DNA of 7,075 bases from Oscillospiraceae bacterium (GCA_902803365.1 CADCPU010000222.1:1-7075), one strand, 5' to 3'; shown: positions 1 through 7,075, numbered from the stretch's first letter. Notes: a model not told the origin generated them from the sequence alone. Translations and numbers: made by a program.

Positions 1-503
1 ACGGTGTATCTGTTGACAGGATCGATGTTGTAGTTCATCCGCAGAGCGTCATTCATTCCATGATCAGGCTGTGCGACGGTTCTGTCCTGGCTCAGATGGG
101 AAAGCCTAATATGATGATGCCTATCGAGGTTGCTCTGTATTATCCTGACAGAGGTCCGGGATTTATGGAAAAGTTCGATCCGTTCGCTGAAGGTATGAAT
201 AACCTTACTTTCGAGCGCTGTGATACAAATGTATTCGGACTTTTGGGCATCGCTTACGAAGCCGGACGCTTGGGCGGTATCATGCCGGCGGTCATGAATG
301 CGGCTAATGAAATAGCAGTAGGACGTTTCCTTAACGGAAAGTTGCGATATACTGATATTGAACGTTGCGTCAGAGAAGTCTTTGATTTCTTTAAGGCGGA
401 AACGAAAACAGACAGAAGTGAAGTATTGACATTAGATAAGATCCTTGAGGCTGACAGACTCTCAAGGGCAAAAGCAGAAGAAGTATTGGATAGGGGAATC
501 TGA
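1..503 (+). CDS. dxr: 1-deoxy-D-xylulose 5-phosphate reductoisomerase, C-terminal part (5' end outside window)
   Basis: DXR converts 1-deoxy-D-xylulose 5-phosphate to 2-C-methyl-D-erythritol 4-phosphate with NADPH, the committed step of the cytoplasmic MEP isoprenoid pathway. The frame is open from base 3 and gives 166 residues before TGA 501-503. The family signature VVVHPQSVIHSM is read at about bases 30-65, followed by DGSVLAQMGKPNM and then the helical C-terminal domain with the conserved NAANEIAVGRFL. The methionine at base 60 lies inside the HSM signature and is not the true start. The NADPH-binding N-terminal domain and the metal and substrate residues of the catalytic domain lie upstream of the window, so their integrity cannot be judged. 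The C-terminus ends at the position expected for the family (about 400 residues in full). The stop is 1 nt before the next gene, which suggests one transcript with translational coupling. Confidence 0.97.
   Translation, partial: GVSVDRIDVVVHPQSVIHSMIRLCDGSVLAQMGKPNMMMPIEVALYYPDRGPGFMEKFDPFAEGMNNLTFERCDTNVFGLLGIAYEAGRLGGIMPAVMNAANEIAVGRFLNGKLRYTDIERCVREVFDFFKAETKTDRSEVLTLDKILEADRLSRAKAEEVLDRGI
492..497 (+). promoter_or_regulatory. Shine-Dalgarno sequence for the site-2 protease gene
   Basis: AGGGGA lies 7 nt before ATG 505, inside the last codons of dxr. It decides the start: the frame is also open from an ATG at 445, but that lies well within dxr, has no comparable purine-rich site, and would add about 20 polar residues before the first membrane helix. 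Confidence 0.75.
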
Positions 504-504
504 A

Positions 505-1851
505 ATGACGATTGTAATCAGTATTATTGTCGTATTGATCATTCTTGGAATATTGTCTGCGGCACATGAGCTCGGACATTTCTTTGCGGCAAGATCTCTT
601 AAGGTAAAGGCCTTCGAGGTTTCCATCTTCGTCGGACCTACACTCTTTAAGTGGAGAAAAAAAGATGTGGATTATTCCATCAGGAGTATTCCTGTAGGTG
701 CTTATGTAAGATTCAACGATATCGATAACGAAGGTAATCCGATCGTTAATGACGATCCGGATCTTTTGGTCAACCAGCCGAGATGGAAGAGACTTCTTAT
801 TGCTCTGGCAGGACCGATGGTAAACCTTCTTCTCGGTGTCATCATCTTTATGATCTTCTATTGTTGCGCAGGGTATGTCACACTTAAACTCCAGCCTACA
901 GAAGAGGGAACTCAGCTGTACGGCTTAAGTTATGACGTCGGTGATGAGATCGTTGCCGTTAACGGATGGCGCGTATATACGGAAGACGAATTTGTCATCT
1001 ATGATTCCTTTATGGATTATAAGGCTGATACAGTGCTTACGCTCAAGTCTGCAGAGACAGGTGAGAAGTACGATATCACACTCAGACCTGAGTTTTCGAC
1101 CAAAGCGAGATTCGGTATTACGAGAAATACCGCGCTTAATGAAGAGTATAACGGCTGGGATGTCACGGAAGTTGACAAGGAACAGAACGACGGAAATCCG
1201 ATCTTGAAAGCCGGAGATGTAGTACTCGCTGTAGACGGCGTTAAGGTATCCGATGCTGAAAAGATCGACAAATATCTCGATGAACGTGATCCGAGTGATG
1301 TCGTAAGCGTAACTTACATACGTGACGGTCAGGAATATACCAGTGATATCAAGATGTTTCCTGCGCAAGTCATCAACGAAAAAGGTATCGTGCTCGAGAA
1401 ACATAAGATCAGAAGCGTTGGTGAGTTCCTTGAAGCAGGAAGCATTGCAGTTAAGATGCCTTTGTCCGTTATAAGGATGACGGGACTTGTCATAAAGAAT
1501 TTCTTTAAGGGCGACGTAGAGGCTTATCAGGTACTCTCTGGTCCTGTAGGTGTAGTTAATGTTGTCGATACCGTTGTTGCAGACGAAAGAGCTGAGACGG
1601 GTCTTAAGGTCACGACGCTCATATTCCTCGCGGGTATGATCTCTGTTGCTCTTACGATCTCAAATCTCCTGCCTCTTCCGGGTCTCGACGGTTCGCAGAT
1701 CATCATCCTCTTTGTTGAGCTTATATCAGGCAGAAAACTCTCTTTGAAGGTAGAGAACATAATATCCGTAGTCGGATTCTTTGTGCTTCTCTTCCTTGTC
1801 ATTGCTGCATTCGCATCGGATATCATCAGGATCGTTGTTGAGGGGTGGTAA
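505..1851 (+). CDS. rseP: RseP/RasP-type site-2 intramembrane zinc metalloprotease
   Basis: A 448-residue M50-family intramembrane protease. Homologues cleave membrane-spanning anti-sigma factors and remnant signal peptides within the bilayer. TM1 (about residues 3-25) ends in the zinc motif HELGH (His21, Glu22, His25). TM2 (about 97-125) contains AGPMVNLLLG. TM3 (about 372-396) carries the third zinc ligand motif NLLPLPGLDG, with Asp395. TM4 is about 419-446. Between TM2 and TM3 there seem to be two PDZ-like repeats, one around Gly146-Asp147 (GDEIVAVNG) and one around Gly237-Asp238 (GDVVLAVDG). Length and two-PDZ layout resemble E. coli RseP (450 residues) more than B. subtilis RasP (about 420, one PDZ). 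The ATG at 505 is preferred because TM1 begins right after it and AGGGGA precedes it. The gene lies 1 nt after dxr and 2 nt before ispG, a conserved neighbourhood in Clostridia. Its substrate is not evident from this window. Confidence 0.95.
   Translation: MTIVISIIVVLIILGILSAAHELGHFFAARSLKVKAFEVSIFVGPTLFKWRKKDVDYSIRSIPVGAYVRFNDIDNEGNPIVNDDPDLLVNQPRWKRLLIALAGPMVNLLLGVIIFMIFYCCAGYVTLKLQPTEEGTQLYGLSYDVGDEIVAVNGWRVYTEDEFVIYDSFMDYKADTVLTLKSAETGEKYDITLRPEFSTKARFGITRNTALNEEYNGWDVTEVDKEQNDGNPILKAGDVVLAVDGVKVSDAEKIDKYLDERDPSDVVSVTYIRDGQEYTSDIKMFPAQVINEKGIVLEKHKIRSVGEFLEAGSIAVKMPLSVIRMTGLVIKNFFKGDVEAYQVLSGPVGVVNVVDTVVADERAETGLKVTTLIFLAGMISVALTISNLLPLPGLDGSQIIILFVELISGRKLSLKVENIISVVGFFVLLFLVIAAFASDIIRIVVEGW
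1841..1848 (+). promoter_or_regulatory. Shine-Dalgarno sequence for ispG
   Basis: AGGGGTGG overlaps the last codons of the protease gene and leaves 5 nt (8 nt from the AGGGG core) to ATG 1854. This favours ATG 1854 over the in-frame GTG at 1845, which falls inside the site itself and would add only three residues. Confidence 0.75.
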
Positions 1852-1853
1852 AG

Positions 1854-2933
1854 ATGGATAATCGTAAGATCACCAGGACTGTATACGTCGGAAGTGTACC
1901 TGTAGGCGGCGGAAATCCCGTAGCAGTACAGTCGATGAACAATACTAAGACAGCTGATGTAAAGGCTACTTTGGAGCAGATCAGAAGGCTTCATGAAGCA
2001 GGTTGCGACATTACCAGAGTCGCGATCCCCGATCTCGAGGCTGCAGAAGCCATGAAGATCATTTCAAAGGAGTCTCCTATACCTGTTGTAGCCGATATTC
2101 ATTTTGATTACAGACTTGCTCTTGAGGCAGCGAAAAACGGTGCTTCCAAGATCAGGATCAACCCGGGTAATATCGGTGGTGTAGAAAATGTAAAGATGGT
2201 CGCCGACCTTTGTAAGGAGCGTAATATCCCTATAAGAGTAGGTGTAAATTCAGGTTCCATCGATAAGAAGATCCTTGCCAAATACGGCGGCAAGGTATGT
2301 TCCGAGGCCATGGTAGAGAGTGCTCTCGGTGCAGTAAAGATCCTTGAAGACGTTGACTTCGGGGATATCGTAGTAAGTATCAAATCATCAAGCCCGAGAC
2401 TTACGATCGAGACTTATAAGCTCTTGTCAGAGGCTTGTGATTATCCGCTCCACGTCGGAGTAACGGAAGCAGGTACCGTCAGGGAAGGCATCATCAAATC
2501 TTCCGTCGGTACGGGTGCGCTCCTTGCCATGGGCATTGGAGACACGATCAGGGTATCGCTTACAGGCGATCCTGTTGATGAAGTATATGCGGGAATAAGC
2601 ATCCTCAAGGCTCTTGATCTTCGCAAGGGCGGCATTACGTTTGTATCCTGTCCTACATGCGGCAGGACGAAGGTACCGCTCATTGAACTTGCAGAAGAGA
2701 TAGAGAAGAGGATATGCCATTTACCATATGACCTTAAAGTGGCAGTAATGGGTTGCGCCGTAAACGGCCCGGGAGAGGCATCTGATGCCGATATCGGACT
2801 TGCAGGCGGAACAGACGAATTCCTCCTTTTCAAAAACGGAAAAACATGCGGAAAGATCAGTGCAGAAAATGCCGTTGAAGTCTTCACGGCAGAAGTTATA
2901 CGTTTGGGAGAAGAAAAATGCAAAGGAAATTGA
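1854..2933 (+). CDS. ispG: 4-hydroxy-3-methylbut-2-en-1-yl diphosphate synthase (GcpE)
   Basis: IspG reductively opens 2-C-methyl-D-erythritol 2,4-cyclodiphosphate to HMBPP, the penultimate MEP-pathway step, using a [4Fe-4S] cluster and electrons from flavodoxin or ferredoxin. The 359-residue protein is the short two-domain bacterial form. An N-terminal TIM barrel (about residues 1-245) shows VQSM (25-28), ADIHFD (from Ala80) and RINPGN (101-106). The C-terminal iron-sulfur domain has CPTCGRT (Cys266, Cys269) and MGCAVNGPGE (Cys301, Glu308). The spacing of these four cluster ligands is the same as in E. coli IspG (270, 273, 305, 312), so the enzyme should be active. Start choice is ATG 1854, with AGGGGTGG upstream and the protease stop 2 nt before it. 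The 3' end overlaps polC by 16 nt. Together with dxr this puts two MEP steps in one transcription unit. Confidence 0.98.
   Translation: MDNRKITRTVYVGSVPVGGGNPVAVQSMNNTKTADVKATLEQIRRLHEAGCDITRVAIPDLEAAEAMKIISKESPIPVVADIHFDYRLALEAAKNGASKIRINPGNIGGVENVKMVADLCKERNIPIRVGVNSGSIDKKILAKYGGKVCSEAMVESALGAVKILEDVDFGDIVVSIKSSSPRLTIETYKLLSEACDYPLHVGVTEAGTVREGIIKSSVGTGALLAMGIGDTIRVSLTGDPVDEVYAGISILKALDLRKGGITFVSCPTCGRTKVPLIELAEEIEKRICHLPYDLKVAVMGCAVNGPGEASDADIGLAGGTDEFLLFKNGKTCGKISAENAVEVFTAEVIRLGEEKCKGN
2906..2910 (+). promoter_or_regulatory. Shine-Dalgarno sequence for polC, inside ispG
   Basis: GGGAG, followed by a purine run, sits 7 nt before ATG 2918 and within the ispG coding sequence. It supports the start of polC 16 nt upstream of the ispG stop end, an arrangement expected to couple translation of the two genes. 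Confidence 0.65.
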
Positions 2934-5900
2934 TCGACCTTTTTGATTTTCTGGAAGAAGAAGAGAAAAAACAGTTAGAATCACTGACGATCGAAAAAAT
3001 AGATTTTCATAAAGAAACTTCACGACTTGATGTATATTTGTTGGGTGGTGAATTTTTATCTGCGCAGAATAATCTGCTCGCCTTTGCCGTATACAAGGCA
3101 AAGACTCTTTTTGAATGCGACGTAAGGTTCGTATTCACTGATTTCACGACACCTGAGGAGGCCTTGAAGTGCCTTTCGGAACTTATCGTAAACGAACTCT
3201 TCATGGAAGATTTCGAATATTTTCAGCTTGCAAACTATTCCAAGTATTCTATCGAAAACGGTCAGCTCGTCATTAAGACGGGCAAGCTCAACAGCGGTGA
3301 GACCGATATCATGTACAACTCGTTTGCGGGCTGTTTTATCGACCTTTTCGAGACCCATACGGGATTTAAGCTTGAGTCGTTCAGATATGATTTTGTCGAC
3401 GACTCTCAGATCAACGTAAGATACAATAATCCTAATGCTTCATTGGGCAACGAGTATGAAGAAGAGCCGGAGTACTATTATCCGCCGCTTCCGCAGGGCA
3501 TCTCTTATGAAGCCGTAGCTCCGAAGACGGAAGAGGCTCCTGCTCCGTCAGAGGCTGCAGGTGAAGGTGCACCTAAGGAAGACAAGAACTCTTGGGCTTT
3601 CAAGGCCAAGGAGCAGAAGAAAAATTTTGTTGATAACGGCGGCGAGGTCAAGAAGTTTGTTGCCAAGAAGAATGATGATTCCAAGCTTTTCGGAAGAGTA
3701 AGGACCGGAGTTCCGAAGCTTACGATCAAAGAAATAAATGAAGCGGGTCTTTCAGGTGAGAAGACCGTGAACTTCGAAGGAAGACTCATAAGAAGTGAAG
3801 ATGACTTAAGGCTCTCAAAGTCAGGTAAGTGTGTTATCGCCAACTTTATGGTAATCGATAAGACGGGCGGTGTAAGCTGCGTTGCTTTCCTTAATCCTGA
3901 GACTGAAGCCGATGCATTCGATAAGATGTTTGCCAAGGGCGGCTATGCCGGTTTCCAGGGTGAACCGTATGATAACAGAGGTGAATTCGGTATCAAGCTT
4001 TCCGGTATCTATGAAGCCGAAAAGCCTAAGGGACGTAAGGAAGTCTGTGATTATAAGAGAGTTGAGCTCCATGCGCATACTAAGATGAGTGCTCAGGACG
4101 CAGTTATCGTTCCGAGCGATCTTATGAAGACTGCTGCAAAGTTCGGCCATAAAGCTTGTGCAGTAACGGATCACGGTGTTGTTCAGGCATTCCCTGAAGT
4201 GTTCAATACATCCAAGAAGCTTAAGGTAGGAGATACGGATGAAGCGTTCAAGCCTCTTCTCGGAGTTGAGGGCTATGTTGTAGATGACGGTCCGACGATC
4301 TGTTATAACCTTCCGTACGAGCGACCTGAGAAGATCTCGATCGGTTATATCGTATCTGTTGCTCTTGAGACGACAGGTGAGGATTCGTGCTCAGATTCCA
4401 TGAAGGAGATCGTCCTTCGTAAATATCATCTCAAGGGATATGTGTCTCCAAAGCCGTATTCCGAAGGTGAGACACCTGAATCTGCGCGAGAGTTCTCCGA
4501 GAAGGATATCGACAGGACACTGTGGAACGAAGGCGAATTCGAATACATCATGCCTCCGGGAGAGACTGCCCGCGGCTATGTAAAGGAAGACTATGACGAA
4601 AAGTTCTGGTCTGTTACTACTATGGCTGACGGAGTCGGGAATATGACTCTCGGACATACGGATGATGATATACCGGTAGTACCGGATGAGATAGAATACG
4701 AGTTTGTAGCCGAATACCGCACGCTCTTTACGGGCGATAAATGGCAGGGTCCGGGTAACGAGCCTGTCGATTCGTACTTCAAGGCGGGTGAAATCGTCGA
4801 ATTCATCGGTGACGGTTACCTTTGCGGTAATGACGTATTTAAGGCGCTCCATTTCCTTCGTAAGGCAGGTTATGAGATCAATATCGAGGAGCTTGAGAAA
4901 CGTCCTTACTACAGATATAAGTTCCTTATGCCTGTTTTCAGCGTATACGATATCAGGTTGCAGAAGGGCTTGGAGACCAAGCTTACATATAACAGCCTCG
5001 AAGAGGAAGCGGAATCCGTTGTTCAGGAGGCGATCGCCTATATCAAGGAATGCGGTACGACTGATCCTTATGTGATTAATGAGATGGTCGGACATAAGTC
5101 TCCGGATGTTCTTAAATCAAAGGAATGTACGGCTTATCATATAATTATCATCACAAGGAATAATATGGGCCTTTATAACATGTACAGGCTCATATCCGAG
5201 TCGCATGTCAATTATTTCTACAGGCGTCCGAGGATGCCGCGAAGCCTCATAAAGTATTTTTCTTCGAGCCTTATCATTGGCGGTGCGTGTGAGCAGGGAG
5301 AGATATACAGAGGTATCTATAACAGATATAAGCAGCTTGGCAAGGATTATAATGCCACCCTTGAATCGCTTAAGAACGATAAGGACTACTCGGAGATGGT
5401 CAAACTCTATGATTACTTCGAGATCCAACCGCTTACCAATAATATGTTCATGACGCGTGAAAAACCGAAGAAGAATGATACTGAACCGTTCGTACCTCTC
5501 GATAAGACAGACGTGCTCAATTTCAATAAGCTCATCGTTGATCTTGCCGACTACTACGGTAAGCCTTGTTGTGCTACTTGTGATGCGCACTTCCTTAATC
5601 CTGAGGATGGAATGTACAGAAAGCATATCCTTATGGATCTCGGTTTTGAAGATGCGGAAGATCAGGCTGCGCTCTATTTCAGGACTACTGAAGAGATGCT
5701 CGATGAATTCGCATATCTCGGAGAAGATAAAGCTATCGAAGTCGTATGTACGAATCCGTGCAAGTTCGCTGATATGTGTGAGAACGGCATTAAGCCGTTC
5801 CCTGACGGTTCATACCCTCCGATGATCGCTACGGCTGCGCGAGACGTTCAGGATCTCACCTGGACGCGTGCAAACCAGCTCTATCGCCATAACGGTGTAC

Positions 5901-7075
5901 TTAACGAGAAGGTTAGAGAGAGACTCGAGAAAGAACTCAAGTCGATCATCGGTAACGGATTTGCCATCATGTACTATATTGCGTATCGTCTCGTTAAGAA
6001 GTCGAACCGTGACGGCTATATCGTAGGTTCGAGAGGTTCCGTTGGATCTTCTCTCGTTGCGACGATGTGCGGTATCTCCGAAGTTAATCCTCTTGAGCCT
6101 CATTACAGATGCCCGAAGTGTAATTTTGTTGAATTCGGCGATCCTGTAAAATACGGTTCGGGTTTTGATCTGCCGCCTAAAAAATGTCCTCATTGTGATG
6201 TGGATATGGTCCGTGACGGTCAGCTCATCCCGTTCGAGACGTTCCTCGGATTCTATGGAGACAAATCGCCTGATATCGACCTTAACTTCTCGAGTGAATA
6301 CCAGGGACACGCTCATAAGTATGTAGAGTATCTTTTCGGAAAGACTCATACATTCAGAGCGGGAACCATAGGTGCCTATGCCGAGAAGAACGCTGAGGCT
6401 GTCGGTGTCAAGGTCGCAGCGACCAAGATCGCGGCAAGATATGACAAGACATATGATGATGTGAAGAAAGATCCTGACTTTAAGCGAGTTATTATGGAGC
6501 AGGTAAGACATGAATACTCTAAGGCTCAGCTCCTTTATATGTCTGAAGGTATTGTCGGCGTCAAGAAGACGACCGGTCAGCACCCGGGCGGTATCGTCGT
6601 TATCCCGCAGGAGCAGGATATCTACGAGTTTACTCCTATCCAGTGTCCTGCCAATGATACGGAGTGCGGTATCATTACGACGCACTTTGACTTCCGTGCG
6701 ATGCACGATACGATATTGAAGCTCGATATCCTCGGACATGCGGATCCTACGGTACTTCGTATGCTTCAGGTCCTTACGGGTGTTGAAGTAACAACGATAC
6801 CGATCCCTGATCCTCCCGTAATGGGTCTTCTCGAATCTACCGATCCTCTCGGTTTCCCGTTGGAGGCTACTGATGCGGGATCTGCTACGCTCGGCTTGTC
6901 AGAACTCGGAACAAACATGGCTCGAGGCATGATCAAGGAGACTCATCCTACAAGATTCTTCGATCTCGTACAGCTCATGGGATTGTCTCACGGTACTGAT
7001 GTATGGAGCGGAAATGCTCAGGTATTGATAAGAGACGGAATATGTACTCTTGATTCCGTTATCGGTTGTCGAGAC
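2918..7075 (+). CDS. polC: PolC-type DNA polymerase III alpha subunit, 3' end outside window; proofreading domain degenerate
   Basis: Replicative family-C DNA polymerase. The frame stays open for 1386 codons to the window edge, ending in IGCRD, so roughly 220 residues (fingers and C-terminal tail) are missing by comparison with B. subtilis PolC; full length would be about 1600 against 1437. Visible domains: N-terminal domain (about 1-175); a Pro/Ala/Glu-rich then Lys-rich linker (about 181-272); OB fold (about 282-378); PHP domain first half with HAH (His385, His387), Asp394, His419 and Glu451; exonuclease remnant (about 472-712); PHP second half with His741, Cys791, Asp889 and His891; then the polymerase core. 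The core has GSRGSVGSS (1037-1045), zinc cysteines CPKC/CPHC (1065, 1068, 1090, 1093), catalytic PDIDLNF (Asp1119, Asp1121), TTGQHPGG and LKLDILGH (Asp1270). All polymerase residues I can check are intact. The exonuclease catalytic residues are not. The segment between AEKNA and GVKKTTG is about 20 residues longer than in Bacillus. The start at ATG 2918 is supported by GGGAG upstream. Confidence 0.96.
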   Translation, partial: MQRKLIDLFDFLEEEEKKQLESLTIEKIDFHKETSRLDVYLLGGEFLSAQNNLLAFAVYKAKTLFECDVRFVFTDFTTPEEALKCLSELIVNELFMEDFEYFQLANYSKYSIENGQLVIKTGKLNSGETDIMYNSFAGCFIDLFETHTGFKLESFRYDFVDDSQINVRYNNPNASLGNEYEEEPEYYYPPLPQGISYEAVAPKTEEAPAPSEAAGEGAPKEDKNSWAFKAKEQKKNFVDNGGEVKKFVAKKNDDSKLFGRVRTGVPKLTIKEINEAGLSGEKTVNFEGRLIRSEDDLRLSKSGKCVIANFMVIDKTGGVSCVAFLNPETEADAFDKMFAKGGYAGFQGEPYDNRGEFGIKLSGIYEAEKPKGRKEVCDYKRVELHAHTKMSAQDAVIVPSDLMKTAAKFGHKACAVTDHGVVQAFPEVFNTSKKLKVGDTDEAFKPLLGVEGYVVDDGPTICYNLPYERPEKISIGYIVSVALETTGEDSCSDSMKEIVLRKYHLKGYVSPKPYSEGETPESAREFSEKDIDRTLWNEGEFEYIMPPGETARGYVKEDYDEKFWSVTTMADGVGNMTLGHTDDDIPVVPDEIEYEFVAEYRTLFTGDKWQGPGNEPVDSYFKAGEIVEFIGDGYLCGNDVFKALHFLRKAGYEINIEELEKRPYYRYKFLMPVFSVYDIRLQKGLETKLTYNSLEEEAESVVQEAIAYIKECGTTDPYVINEMVGHKSPDVLKSKECTAYHIIIITRNNMGLYNMYRLISESHVNYFYRRPRMPRSLIKYFSSSLIIGGACEQGEIYRGIYNRYKQLGKDYNATLESLKNDKDYSEMVKLYDYFEIQPLTNNMFMTREKPKKNDTEPFVPLDKTDVLNFNKLIVDLADYYGKPCCATCDAHFLNPEDGMYRKHILMDLGFEDAEDQAALYFRTTEEMLDEFAYLGEDKAIEVVCTNPCKFADMCENGIKPFPDGSYPPMIATAARDVQDLTWTRANQLYRHNGVLNEKVRERLEKELKSIIGNGFAIMYYIAYRLVKKSNRDGYIVGSRGSVGSSLVATMCGISEVNPLEPHYRCPKCNFVEFGDPVKYGSGFDLPPKKCPHCDVDMVRDGQLIPFETFLGFYGDKSPDIDLNFSSEYQGHAHKYVEYLFGKTHTFRAGTIGAYAEKNAEAVGVKVAATKIAARYDKTYDDVKKDPDFKRVIMEQVRHEYSKAQLLYMSEGIVGVKKTTGQHPGGIVVIPQEQDIYEFTPIQCPANDTECGIITTHFDFRAMHDTILKLDILGHADPTVLRMLQVLTGVEVTTIPIPDPPVMGLLESTDPLGFPLEATDAGSATLGLSELGTNMARGMIKETHPTRFFDLVQLMGLSHGTDVWSGNAQVLIRDGICTLDSVIGCRD
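4331..5053 (+). other. Degenerate DEDDh exonuclease (DnaQ-like) domain within PolC
   Basis: This stretch encodes PolC residues about 472-712, where the 3'-5' exonuclease is normally nested between the two PHP halves. Homology is still visible: VALETTG aligns with the ExoI motif FDVETTG; GDGYLCGNDVFKALHFL aligns with the ExoII region GDDILVAHNASFDMGFL; KFLMPVF aligns with RFLYPEF; and KLTYNSLEEEA aligns with the ExoIII region RAIYDTEATA. The catalytic positions are changed: Asp to Ala482, Asp to Lys642, His to Thr687, Asp to Asn692. Glu484 is kept. No histidine occurs in residues 646-712, so no displaced His-x4-Asp motif is available. The domain is about 240 residues against a usual 170, because of an acid-rich insert at about residues 510-590. 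The consensus sequences are from memory of B. subtilis PolC; the ExoI match is the firmest and ExoIII the weakest. Confidence 0.8.

Noticed and set aside
13..41. TTGACA at 13-18 as a -35 promoter box
   Set aside because: It lies in conserved dxr coding sequence (SVDRID) and no TATAAT-like box follows at 16-18 nt.
426..455. TTGACA at 426-431 as a promoter for the protease gene
   Set aside because: The bases about 17 nt downstream (GGCTGA) do not resemble a -10 box, and the sequence lies in the coding region of dxr.
445..504. An upstream start for the site-2 protease at ATG 445
   Set aside because: It would add about 20 polar residues ahead of TM1 and overlap dxr by about 59 nt, whereas ATG 505 has AGGGGA at good spacing and begins right at the membrane helix.
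1845..1853. GTG 1845 as the ispG start
   Set aside because: The GTG is part of the purine-rich Shine-Dalgarno sequence itself, and it would overlap the protease stop. ATG 1854 fits family N-termini.
4331..5053. A frameshift pair or sequencing error as the cause of the odd exonuclease region
   Set aside because: Residual homology (ETTG, GDGYL...FKALHFL, FLMPVF, TYNS) is found in the same frame throughout, and the PHP halves on both sides are in that frame too. No alternative frame restores the catalytic motifs. Point substitutions, not a shift, explain the losses.
4391..5095. A 234-codon open frame on the - strand across the exonuclease remnant
   Set aside because: Considered because this part of polC is divergent, but the translation shows no recognisable motif and the + strand frame retains homology over the same bases. 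It is most likely a shadow frame.
5810..6739. A 309-codon open frame on the - strand
   Set aside because: It lies wholly antisense to the conserved polymerase core of polC, resembles no protein family, and is explained by the strong codon bias of the + strand gene.

Overview
The window holds four genes packed head to tail on the + strand with essentially no intergenic DNA: the 3' part of dxr, a complete site-2 metalloprotease gene (rseP/rasP family), a complete ispG, and the first 1386 codons of polC, which runs off the right edge. The junctions are a 1-nt gap (dxr/rseP), a 2-nt gap (rseP/ispG) and a 16-nt overlap (ispG/polC). Each downstream start has a Shine-Dalgarno sequence lying inside the preceding gene. 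I see no terminator, convincing promoter, RNA gene, repeat or mobile element, and no stretch without a gene.

The order dxr - site-2 protease - ispG - polC, the presence of PolC (the Gram-positive replicative polymerase) and the use of the MEP isoprenoid pathway point to a low-to-mid GC Bacillota bacterium. The most likely group is an anaerobic member of Clostridia; I cannot name the species. The arrangement itself is ordinary for that group: Dxr and IspG are the committed second step and the penultimate step of the MEP pathway, the protease is an envelope-stress or signal-peptide-remnant protease, and PolC is the essential replicase subunit.

The unusual content is inside PolC. Its DEDDh 3'-5' proofreading exonuclease domain, normally nested within the PHP domain, is present only as a recognisable but apparently dead remnant (about residues 472-712). 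The ExoI Asp aligns with Ala482, the ExoII Asp with Lys642, and the ExoIII His and Asp with Thr687 and Asn692. Only the ExoI Glu (Glu484) survives. An acid-rich insert of about 80 residues sits in the middle of this remnant. By contrast, the polymerase carboxylates, the zinc-finger cysteines and all nine expected PHP metal ligands are intact. The enzyme therefore looks like an active replicase without its own DEDDh proofreading, possibly relying on the PHP site or a separate exonuclease. It also has a palm-domain segment longer than usual, and the full protein would be roughly 1600 residues against about 1440 for the Bacillus enzyme.

A smaller point is that the site-2 protease appears to carry two PDZ-like domains, as in E. 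coli RseP, where the Bacillus homologue has one.
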